Positions 16,126 to 24,512 of a stretch of DNA of 41,558 nt are shown here, piece after piece. The notes below the pieces were generated by a model that saw only the letters and a list, made by a program, of their open reading frames with translations, did no database searches and was not told the origin of the DNA. Source of the DNA: Ruminococcus flavefaciens (GTDB lineage: Bacteria > Bacillota > Clostridia > Oscillospirales > Ruminococcaceae). The translations under genes and the position numbers were made by a program. The stretch's first letter is position 1. Every line of letters starts with the position of its first letter. The stretch is from assembly GCA_015067005.1 (NCBI GenBank), contig SVNH01000008.1, positions 77,699-119,256 of the forward strand, written 5' to 3'.

Positions 16126-16204
16126 TATACTTCACCTCAGCTCAATTATTATATACCATATGCAGTTTGAGGTCAAGTTATAACTGTTTGTCCGGAATAA
16201 CATA

Positions 16205-16227
16205 GGCGCTGCGTAAAAAGCAGCGCC
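16205..16227. terminator. Hairpin between yebC and mntP
   Basis: Perfect 8-bp stem GGCGCTGC / GCAGCGCC with a 7-base A-rich loop, 21 bases after the yebC stop. The second stem GGGGA / TCCCC is adjacent (16234-16246). There is no T-run, so termination strength is uncertain. Confidence 0.5.
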
Positions 16228-16248
16228 GCTGACGGGGACTCTCCCCAC

Positions 16249-16983
16249 TTATTCTTCCTCGGGCATTTCCCAGTTATGGTAAACGTTCTGAACGTCGTCG
16301 TTATCTTCGAGGTGTTCGAGAAGAAGGTTCATCTTCTTGATATGCTCCTCGTCTGTGAGGGTAGTGTAGTTAGCCGGGATCATCTCAGTTTCTGCTGAGA
16401 GTACATTATATCCCTTGCCTGCAAGTCCCTCGCGGAGGGCATGAACGTTCTCGGGAGCGCATTCGATCTCGACTGTCTCTTCGCTGATGTCGAAATCATC
16501 GCCGCCGAATTCAAAAACATCGTCCATAACAGCGTCTTCGTCAAGACCTGTATTTTCGAGGATAACGATACCCTTTCTGCTGAACATGAACGATACACAG
16601 CCGATAGTACCGAGGTTTCCGCCGAACTTATCAAAGAAGTGGCGAACCTCTCCGGCAGTTCTGTTTCTGTTATCTGTAAGACACTCAACTATAACTGCAA
16701 CGCCGTTAGGACCGTATCCCTCATAGGTGATATTCTCGTAATTGTTCTTATCCTCGCCGCCGGCAGCCTTCTTGATAACTCGCTCGATGTTATCGTTAGG
16801 CACGTTGTTTGCCTTAGCCTTAGCAATAAGATCGCGGAGCTTAGCGTTGTTGTTAGGATCAGGACCGCCCTCTTTTACGACAACTGTGATCTCTCGACCG
16901 ATCTTAGTGAAGATCTTGCCCTTTACAGCGTCTGTTGCTTCCTTCTTACGTTTGATATTGTTCCATTTTGAATGACCTGACAT
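16249..16983 (-). CDS. yebC: YebC/TACO1-family regulatory protein
   Basis: 244 aa, full length for the family. It opens MSGHSKWNNIKRKKEATDAVKGKIFTKIGREI, the family hallmark, and continues with LRDLIAKAKANNVPNDNIERVIKKA and YEGYGPNGVAVIVECLTDNRNRTAGEVRHFF. Members were first described as DNA-binding regulators; recent work links several to ribosome rescue at proline-rich stretches. It follows the kinase-like gene by 12 bases, so it is probably the last gene of the obg operon. Confidence 0.95.
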   Translation of the reverse strand: MSGHSKWNNIKRKKEATDAVKGKIFTKIGREITVVVKEGGPDPNNNAKLRDLIAKAKANNVPNDNIERVIKKAAGGEDKNNYENITYEGYGPNGVAVIVECLTDNRNRTAGEVRHFFDKFGGNLGTIGCVSFMFSRKGIVILENTGLDEDAVMDDVFEFGGDDFDISEETVEIECAPENVHALREGLAGKGYNVLSAETEMIPANYTTLTDEEHIKKMNLLLEHLEDNDDVQNVYHNWEMPEEE

Positions 16984-16995
16984 TGTTTAACACTC

Positions 16996-17478
16996 CTATC
17001 TGATAATTATTCGTTTATCTATTTCACTTTCATCGGGTATCTGGAATATACCCGCGAATTTCTCTTCAAGTCCCTTGTCAACGTAATAAGCGCTGACCTT
17101 TCCCTCGCTCACAAGCTGATTTCTCTCAGCGATGCGCTGTTTCCAGAGTTCATCGGAAATATCGAGGTAATGCAGCTCGCAGGAGACCTTGTTCTGCGAA
17201 TAGAACCTTCTGGCATACTCTCTCTCAGCGGAGGTCCAGAAGCCCCAGTCGAGGATAACGTTATTTCCGGAAGCAATGACCTCCAGCGATTTGCCGTAGA
17301 GGTAATCCTGAGTACGGCGGACGTATTCATCCATCCTGTCGCCCGCCCCCTCCGGGAACAGCGAAAGCGTTATCTCATCAACTGAAAGTATAACAGCATT
17401 GTTCTTGTTTCTCAGACCTGCCGCATAGGAAGTCTTACCGCTGCAAAGCTTTCCGCAGGTCATATATACCTTAGCCAT
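16996..17478 (-). CDS. P-loop ATPase/kinase of unknown substrate (AAA_33 type)
   Basis: 160 aa with an N-terminal Walker A (CGKLCSGKTSYA), an early Asp in ILSVDEITLSLFP, and NNVILDWGFWTSAEREYARRFY, the pattern of small nucleic-acid or metabolite kinases related to the zeta-toxin and polynucleotide kinase superfamily. A lid-like Arg helix (WKQRIAERNQ) follows. The substrate is unknown. It overlaps mrnC by 8 bases and precedes yebC, so it lies in a housekeeping operon rather than beside an antitoxin; a toxin role is therefore unlikely. Confidence 0.8.
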   Translation of the reverse strand: MAKVYMTCGKLCSGKTSYAAGLRNKNNAVILSVDEITLSLFPEGAGDRMDEYVRRTQDYLYGKSLEVIASGNNVILDWGFWTSAEREYARRFYSQNKVSCELHYLDISDELWKQRIAERNQLVSEGKVSAYYVDKGLEEKFAGIFQIPDESEIDKRIIIR

Positions 17479-17881
17479 CGTTTTCTGTCTCCTGTGATAT
17501 TATAACGTCGAATATCTGCGTGATGCGTTCATTTTTTCCGGTAAGGAAGAGATAGCCGAAAAGGCTCTCTATCGCGGTCGCTCTGCGGTACTGAGCAGCC
17601 TCGGCGTGTTTCGGAACGGTATTTCCGGTAGCGTTCCTTCCGCGTTTCAGAACTGCAAGCTCATGCTCATCGAGCATATCAGCCACAACGTCATAGACTG
17701 CCGACTGAAACTCCGCACACACAAGCTTTATCTTCGCAGAGTGAAGCTTTGCGACAGGCATATTCGCCTTTCTCAGGAGGTATTCTCTCACCAGCGTATC
17801 GTAAACGCTGTCGCCGAGAAATGCAAGGCTGAGCGGACTGTAATTATTCGCCTCACGCACTGATAAGTATTCTTTTCCCAT
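17471..17881 (-). CDS. mrnC: Mini-ribonuclease III (MrnC)
   Basis: 136 aa from the ATG at 17881, one base after the obg stop; a longer upstream frame inside obg is rejected. It has only the RNase III catalytic fold without the double-stranded RNA binding domain. Key segments are SPLSLAFLGDSVYDTLVREYLL, containing the LGDSVYD active-site motif, and RATAIESLFGYLFLTG with the second acidic site. Mini-RNase III matures 23S rRNA in Gram-positives, which fits its place between obg and yebC. Confidence 0.93.
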   Translation of the reverse strand: MGKEYLSVREANNYSPLSLAFLGDSVYDTLVREYLLRKANMPVAKLHSAKIKLVCAEFQSAVYDVVADMLDEHELAVLKRGRNATGNTVPKHAEAAQYRRATAIESLFGYLFLTGKNERITQIFDVIISQETENDG

Positions 17882-17882
17882 A

Positions 17883-19519
<1,637 letters not shown>

Positions 19520-19521
19520 AC

Positions 19522-19830
19522 TTACACCTCCGAAATAGTGATTTTGATTGTTTCGGGAAATTCTTCAAGGATAGCCTCGAAATGTTCTTTAAGACGGTCA
19601 AGCAGACGTGAAGCCTCACTTCCGCCCGATGTCATACATCTTATGACATTCTCACCGACCTTAACATCCGGCTTGCAGCCGAATTCATCGAGGATATTCA
19701 CCATCAGCTGAACTGCTGATGAGACAGCAGCACACGCAACGTCCCTGCCGCTTTCAGCAAATCCGGCGTGACCGCTCAGTTCAAATCCTTTCAGACTGCC
19801 CTTTGATCCATAGAATTCAGCACGGATCAT
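19522..19830 (-). CDS. prp: Ribosomal-processing cysteine protease Prp
   Basis: 102 aa. The catalytic His is in [13 protein letters not shown] and the catalytic Cys in [12 protein letters not shown], the signature of Prp. It cleaves the L27 N-terminal extension encoded by the next gene. Its ATG overlaps the rplU stop by 4 bases. The pairing with an L27 that carries the QFF site makes the assignment firm. Confidence 0.95.
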   Translation of the reverse strand: MIRAEFYGSKGSLKGFELSGHAGFAESGRDVACAAVSSAVQLMVNILDEFGCKPDVKVGENVIRCMTSGGSEASRLLDRLKEHFEAILEEFPETIKITISEV

Positions 19831-20138
19831 GCCTTGATAGATTCGATCTTTACCTGAGTGTAAGGCTGTCTGTGACCCTGCTTCTTCTTCTCACCCTTCT
19901 TAGGCTTGTAAGTGAAAACTGTGATCTTCTTAGCCTTGCCGTTCTTAATAACCTTTGCTGAAACAGCTGCACCGTCAACGTAAGGTGTACCGATCTTGAG
20001 TCCATCGTCTGCTCCGAGAGCAACTACCTTGTCAAAAGTAACTGTCTCATCAGCCTCTGCTGCGAGCTTTTCGATGAAGAGAACGTCTCCCTCGTTTACC
20101 TGATACTGCTTTCCGCCGGTTTCAATAACTGCGTACAT
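19827..20138 (-). CDS. rplU: 50S ribosomal protein L21
   Basis: 103 aa, full length. It starts [25 protein letters not shown] and ends with [24 protein letters not shown], both family-typical. It is the first gene of the rplU-prp-rpmA operon, with a consensus promoter and a GC-rich leader upstream. Confidence 0.97.
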   Translation of the reverse strand: MYAVIETGGKQYQVNEGDVLFIEKLAAEADETVTFDKVVALGADDGLKIGTPYVDGAAVSAKVIKNGKAKKITVFTYKPKKGEKKKQGHRQPYTQVKIESIKA

Positions 20139-20253
20139 ATTGTGGCACCTGCCTTTTCAATAAACTCGCTGCGACGGGGTGTGCGGATGCACAGCTTGTT
20201 CGCCCGTTTACAAGCGGCAATAATATTTTATCACACCATGCAGGATTTGTCAA
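20139..20253 (-). promoter_or_regulatory. Promoter and probable L21-type leader of rplU-prp-rpmA
   Basis: On the minus strand TTGACA (20248-20253), 17-base spacer, TAAAAT (20225-20230). The ~80-base leader contains GC-rich pairable segments (GGGCGAACAAGC, GCATCCGCACACCCCGTCG) and the sequence GCAGGTGCC just before the start. L21 leaders in Firmicutes act in autoregulation; calling this one is an inference from position and structure, not a covariance match. Confidence 0.6.
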
Positions 20254-20292
20254 GCACTTTTTTACGATTTTTCGTAAAAAGCCCGAAACCTC

Positions 20293-20321
20293 TTGCTTTA
20301 TAAATCTGTTGATGCTATAAT
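20293..20321 (+). promoter_or_regulatory. Promoter of the 20344 lipoprotein gene
   Basis: TTGCTT (20293-20298), 17-base spacer, TATAAT (20316-20321), 22 bases before the ATG. Confidence 0.8.
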
Positions 20322-20343
20322 AAAAACGCAAGGAGGTCTTGGT

Positions 20344-21045
20344 ATGAGAAAATTATCTGCATTTTTGGGAATACTGCTCTCCTGTCTCTCTCTTATTGCA
20401 TTGACAGCCTGCGGCGATACAAACAAGCCGCTGTCTATCCAGAATATGAAGAATATAATACAGATGCGCTACGGTACAAAGGTGTATTTCGTATCTGATA
20501 ATACAGGCGGCGACTACAAAGGCAATGTATGGTTTCAGGATGTCAGCGGATTTAATTTCAGGGTTGAATGTGATTACACAAAATGTGATTGGGATTTTTT
20601 GGGTGGAAAGACATACGAAGCCTATGAACACTATATACCTGCATATTACGCCGCACACCCCGAGCTTTTTGAAATATTCAGCGAGGACGGTCACAAATTT
20701 GAAATAGATGAACATGGTAATCACATTCTCTATTTTGACAGCTTCGACGATATTGATGACCTTGCTGAATTTGCCTGTGATTGTGTCGAGCAGATCAGTC
20801 TCACCAAGGAAAGACTTACAAATGCGCATTATCTTTGGGACAGAGACATAAAACTCTATTTCAAGCCCGCAAATTTCAACTATGAATGGGAGGGACATAT
20901 GTGTATGAGTATCCCGAATCATTTCTATACTCCTGAAACTCTTTCAAATGAATTGAAAAAGCAATACATTCATGAGCTTCAACGGAAAAATGATGATGAG
21001 CATCTGGCAGAGATCCCGCACGAGATCATCAAGAAACACTCATAA
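20344..21045 (+). CDS. Uncharacterised lipoprotein
   Basis: 233 aa from the ATG at 20344, preceded by AAGGAGG. The signal peptide ends in lipobox LTAC (Cys at about residue 23). The mature part is rich in Asp, Glu, His and aromatic residues with no recognised domain. It is monocistronic, with its own promoter and terminator, set between two minus-strand operons. The function is unknown. Confidence 0.78.
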   Translation: MRKLSAFLGILLSCLSLIALTACGDTNKPLSIQNMKNIIQMRYGTKVYFVSDNTGGDYKGNVWFQDVSGFNFRVECDYTKCDWDFLGGKTYEAYEHYIPAYYAAHPELFEIFSEDGHKFEIDEHGNHILYFDSFDDIDDLAEFACDCVEQISLTKERLTNAHYLWDRDIKLYFKPANFNYEWEGHMCMSIPNHFYTPETLSNELKKQYIHELQRKNDDEHLAEIPHEIIKKHS

Positions 21046-21048
21046 GTA

Positions 21049-21075
21049 AAGCCTGAGCATAGCGCTCAGGCTTTT
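21049..21075 (+). terminator. Terminator shared by the converging 20344 and 21080 genes
   Basis: AAGCCTGAGC / GCTCAGGCTT stem with a 5-base loop, followed by TTGATTTT on the plus strand. On the minus strand it lies just after the 21080 stop, so it probably works in both directions. Confidence 0.8.
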
Positions 21076-21079
21076 GATT

Positions 21080-22267
21080 TTACCAAACCTTGTAATTCTC
21101 GACGTTGATCTTGTAGGAAGTACCGGGAACATAGAGGTCGATAGGCTTGATCTCGTTGCCGTCCTCCTTGGACTTGTCGATAGCCTTTTTGAGCTCGTTG
21201 AAAGCAACGCTGTTTGTAACGATGCGTGTAACCTTCTCCTGCTCAGGTTTCTTGTTGAAGTATTCAAGCACAGCCTGCTGGAGGTAGAAATAGGAACGAA
21301 GCTGAGTTTTTCTGAATTCGATCTGAGTTGTGTCATCGCCTTCGCCCTCGATGAGGAAGAGGCTGTCGCCCTCTCTGTAACCGAGAGTAAGCTTAGCGAA
21401 TATCTCAGGGATGAATATCCTTATCTCAGCGGCAAGAGCCTTATCGCCTGTCATTTCCTCAACCTTTTTGCTCATCTCGTTATACTCTTCACGGCTCTTG
21501 ATAGTAGTCATCATCTCGATGGTTTCCCTTGCAGCTTTCATGACTGTATCCTTATCGAACGGACACTCATCGTCAGCGCGGTTCACAAATATACCGTACT
21601 GCTTCTCGCAGGTGAAGCCGTCGCCCTCCGGCCATGAGTTAACGTACTCGAGGAAGAGCTTTGAAAGTTCATTGCAGACAGAGCCGTTCACACGCACTTC
21701 TGTTATCTTCTTATCCTGGAAACGTGCAAGATATATTCTGATCCAGTAGTATTTCTTAGAGCCGAGATACTTTGAGATCTCGTCCTTGAGATAGCCCATG
21801 AGCATGATAGGCTGCTTTTCCTTAACGCCGATACGTACAACAGACTGGCAGTACATATCGAAATCGTAGTGCTGTCTGAGGTAATCCACAGAGAAATGCA
21901 CCGGATTCTTCTTGTTCACAGACTGATCTATCGGATGCCACAGACCTGCATAGAAAATATCAGCAGCCATCTGAGCAGCCTCCTCATGAGTCATTCCCTG
22001 AGCGTCAACAGGATCAATGAGCGGCTCATCGAAATCATCGTTCTTAACGATGAATACTACCTGAATAAGCTTGATCTCGCCCTTTTCCTCCATTCTGCCT
22101 ACCTGAACGTCAACAGTGAAGCCCTTAGGCATGATAACGCAGTCATCGTACAGAGTACCCTTGAGCTTCTCATTGAGCTTTTCGAGGACCATCTGCTTGA
22201 CATCTGCTGAAGGATTTGTAGTCTCCTGTTCAACCTGCTGATTCTTCTTCTTGTTAAATATTCCCAC
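21080..22267 (-). CDS. Uncharacterised cytoplasmic protein
   Basis: 395 aa from a GTG at 22267 (MGIFNKKKNQQVEQ), chosen because AAGGAG lies 10 bases upstream; an ATG three codons earlier is too close to that site. There is no signal peptide, membrane segment or nucleotide motif. The sequence is alpha/beta in character with two loosely similar halves (KLIQVVFIVKNDDFDEPLIDPVDAQGMT near 70 and DSLFLIEGEGDDTTQIEFRKTQ near 320). I do not recognise the family. It follows prmA with a 42-base gap, on the same strand. Confidence 0.75.
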   Translation of the reverse strand: MGIFNKKKNQQVEQETTNPSADVKQMVLEKLNEKLKGTLYDDCVIMPKGFTVDVQVGRMEEKGEIKLIQVVFIVKNDDFDEPLIDPVDAQGMTHEEAAQMAADIFYAGLWHPIDQSVNKKNPVHFSVDYLRQHYDFDMYCQSVVRIGVKEKQPIMLMGYLKDEISKYLGSKKYYWIRIYLARFQDKKITEVRVNGSVCNELSKLFLEYVNSWPEGDGFTCEKQYGIFVNRADDECPFDKDTVMKAARETIEMMTTIKSREEYNEMSKKVEEMTGDKALAAEIRIFIPEIFAKLTLGYREGDSLFLIEGEGDDTTQIEFRKTQLRSYFYLQQAVLEYFNKKPEQEKVTRIVTNSVAFNELKKAIDKSKEDGNEIKPIDLYVPGTSYKINVENYKVW

Positions 22268-22309
22268 TTTGATCATACTCCTTATATAAATGATTTATTG
22301 ACTGATTTA

Positions 22310-23275
22310 TCACAGTGTAAGCCGGACTGCCGCCCAGCCCTCCTTGACATTTGCTTCCGGTCCGCTGAAGCCTGCGCCTATAAGTGCGTCCACGACCTCG
22401 TTCATGCGTTCCTCAATGATGCCGGACACTATAAGAGTTCCGCCCTTTTTCAGATAGCGTACAAAATAGTCCTTCATCGCTATAAGTACATCTGCCACAA
22501 TATTTGCAGTTATTATGTCGTACTTATCATCGAGCTCTGCGGCAAGCTTCTCATCACTGAGTATGTTGCCGTAATACGTCTTGTAAAGTGCCGTATCAAT
22601 ATTGTTTTTCGCAGCATTTTCAGCAGCGGTAGCCGCAGCATTTTCGTCTATGTCCACCGCAGCGGCGCTTCCTGCTCCGAGGAGCATCGCGCCGATCGAA
22701 AGTATACCGCTTCCGCAGCCCATATCAAGCAGCTTATCGCCCTTGTTGAGCGATTTTTCGAGCAGTTCCAGACAAAGCCTTGTTGTGTGATGCTGACCTG
22801 TTCCGAAGCTTGAAGCGGGATCGATTTCAAGTATGATCCTTCCATCGTCTCCGGAATATTCCTCCCACGAAGGTTTTATAACAAGTTTCTCCCCGACTTT
22901 AAGCGGTTTGAAATACTGCTTCCAGTTATTAGCCCAGTCCTCTTCGCGGATGCTTGAAAGCTCCGCTTCGAGTCTGCCGTAAGCACCAGCGGTGTCCTGA
23001 GCCTTCATTTCCGCAAGAACTGCCCTGATAGAGGTAAGCATATCTGCTCCCTGAGAATTAGAAGGCAGATAGACCGTAACACAGGTCTCGCATTTAGAAA
23101 GCCCCATAAGGTCATCGTCGATGTAATCCCACTGACCGTTCTTGTTTTCAAGGAATTCGTTGAAATCCTCAGCATCCTGTATCGCAAAGCCCTTTATACC
23201 TATATCGGTAAGCTTTGAGCAAAGGAGCTCTATTGCTTCGGTAGCGGTGTAGATATTAACTTCAGTCCATTCCAT
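22310..23275 (-). CDS. prmA: Ribosomal protein L11 methyltransferase PrmA
   Basis: 321 aa. The N-terminal half is the substrate-recognition region. The C-terminal half is a class I SAM methyltransferase with DPASSFGTGQHHTTRLCLELLE, the motif I segment KLLDMGCGSGILSIGA, then VDIDENA and DIITANIVADVLI. PrmA trimethylates L11. AAGGAGATAACTGAATG gives a clear start. It follows the C39-like dockerin gene by 12 bases, so it is read within a mixed operon. Confidence 0.95.
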   Translation of the reverse strand: MEWTEVNIYTATEAIELLCSKLTDIGIKGFAIQDAEDFNEFLENKNGQWDYIDDDLMGLSKCETCVTVYLPSNSQGADMLTSIRAVLAEMKAQDTAGAYGRLEAELSSIREEDWANNWKQYFKPLKVGEKLVIKPSWEEYSGDDGRIILEIDPASSFGTGQHHTTRLCLELLEKSLNKGDKLLDMGCGSGILSIGAMLLGAGSAAAVDIDENAAATAAENAAKNNIDTALYKTYYGNILSDEKLAAELDDKYDIITANIVADVLIAMKDYFVRYLKKGGTLIVSGIIEERMNEVVDALIGAGFSGPEANVKEGWAAVRLTL

Positions 23276-23287
23276 TCAGTTATCTCC

Positions 23288-24448
23288 TTAATAGCATACG
23301 ATCTTCAGATACTCTATGACATCTCCGCCGTCAACACAGCCGTCTCCGTTAATATCGGCAGCCTTGATCTCACAGGATCTCAGATCGCTTATTCCGGCAG
23401 GCAGAGCCGCCAGTTTTTTCAGATATTCATTAAGCAGCGAAAGATCATATTTGTCGATATTACCGTCGCCGTTTATATCGCCCTTTTTCAGCTCCGGCGA
23501 TCTGCCGAGCCTTCTGAGGCAGGTAAGGTCAGCCCAGCCGACTTCATTTCCGTCCGCATCGACTATCCTTCCGTAATTTCCATAGACCGCATCGACCGTA
23601 ACGATATTGCCGTATCCGAGACTGTACGGAGCCGCCTTAGTATCAACGACCTCATAAACCTTTACACTGCTCTCATTTTCGCAGTAGTATTCAACCGGTT
23701 CTATCGGGAATCCGGTATTTGTGGTCGTAGTCGTTGTAGTTGTGGTCGTTGTAGTGGTCGTAGTAGTTGTTGTAGTGGTAGTGGTTGTAGTAGTCTCACA
23801 TGGCTCAGGGAAATTATGGTTGCCGTCTCTTCCCCTCAGCACCCAGTATTCGTTGCCGCCGAGGTCGTAAAGGTCGTAAAGCTTCCTTACGTCGCTCGCA
23901 GGATCGAGCATATATATCTCATCGCCCACGATACGCTCAACGTATACCCAGTGATGACCATTCACATTGATGATGATATGGTAACCATTTATGAGCATAG
24001 GAACAAGCTCGGAAGCTACTTCTTCCCTTGTATAGCCATCGAGGTGATAATCAGCGATGAAGTCTATCTGCGGGATAAGCTGACTTATCGTACCCCAGCT
24101 CGCAATACCGCCGCCGTAGGTGAAACCGCCGCAGTTGCGGTAAGCATCAGCAAGAACGCCCGGATTGAACTCCGACACGCTGCTTATTCCGAGATTGCTC
24201 AGCGCACGGTCGTCAATCGAATTTGAATGCACAGCCATGACAGCAAGAGAGGTTATGAGGCAGCCTGAATTCGCCACTGTTGTACCGTTCATGCTGACAT
24301 CGCCCCATCTCGGATCCATCTGGCTCCATGTCGAATAATCGTCAGCAGCCGAAGCCTGTACTATCGGGCGCACCGAAAAGACTGCTGATACAAAGATAAG
24401 AAAAGCAAGAACAACTCCTGTCATTTTCTCTCTGGTTAATGAATGCAT
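23288..24448 (-). CDS. Secreted C39-like peptidase-fold protein with poly-Thr linker, SH3-like region and dockerin
   Basis: 386 aa. A signal peptide (about 1-34) leads to a Peptidase_C39_2-type domain (about 36-215) that keeps Cys63 in NSGCLITS, His165/166 in NGHHWVYV and Asp182 in MLDPAS, the expected papain-like triad. An uninterrupted run of 25 threonines (219-243) follows, then an SH3b-like segment (about 250-312: VYEVVDTKAAPYSLGYGNIVTVDAVYGNYGRI). The C-terminal dockerin (about 318-386) has loops GDINGDGNIDKYDLSLLNEYL and ADINGDGCVDGGDVIEYL. It is likely a cell-surface or cellulosome-borne peptidase or amidase-like protein. It is in the same transcription direction as the transglutaminase gene. 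Confidence 0.87.
   Translation of the reverse strand: MHSLTREKMTGVVLAFLIFVSAVFSVRPIVQASAADDYSTWSQMDPRWGDVSMNGTTVANSGCLITSLAVMAVHSNSIDDRALSNLGISSVSEFNPGVLADAYRNCGGFTYGGGIASWGTISQLIPQIDFIADYHLDGYTREEVASELVPMLINGYHIIINVNGHHWVYVERIVGDEIYMLDPASDVRKLYDLYDLGGNEYWVLRGRDGNHNFPEPCETTTTTTTTTTTTTTTTTTTTTTTTTNTGFPIEPVEYYCENESSVKVYEVVDTKAAPYSLGYGNIVTVDAVYGNYGRIVDADGNEVGWADLTCLRRLGRSPELKKGDINGDGNIDKYDLSLLNEYLKKLAALPAGISDLRSCEIKAADINGDGCVDGGDVIEYLKIVCY
23720..23794 (-). repeat. 25-codon threonine run in the dockerin protein
   Basis: 75 bases of ACN codons mixing ACT, ACA, ACC and ACG without a fixed higher-order unit, so the protein run is preserved while the DNA is varied. It forms a likely O-glycosylated linker between the catalytic and SH3-like parts. 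Confidence 0.85.
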
Positions 24449-24512
24449 AACTACCCCCTGTTCTGTCGGCGTATCCCGCCGGACTTTTTATTTTCGCCGC
24501 ATTTCTGCGGAA
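24449..24512 (-). other. Short gap with hairpins between transglutaminase and dockerin genes
   Basis: On the minus strand CCGCAGAAATGCGG (followed by CGAAAATAAAAA) and GTCCGGCGGGATACGCCGACAG are imperfect hairpins just after the transglutaminase stop. They may partly terminate the upstream operon. An AGGGGG site precedes the dockerin ATG. Confidence 0.5.

Noticed and set aside
16996..17478. Zeta-type toxin
   Set aside because: The P-loop fold is similar, but there is no antitoxin gene. It overlaps mrnC in a housekeeping operon.
23720..23794. Repetitive triplet DNA resembling a microsatellite or short-repeat array
   Set aside because: It codes in frame for 25 threonines of the dockerin protein. 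The unit is the ACN codon, not a CRISPR repeat with spacers.
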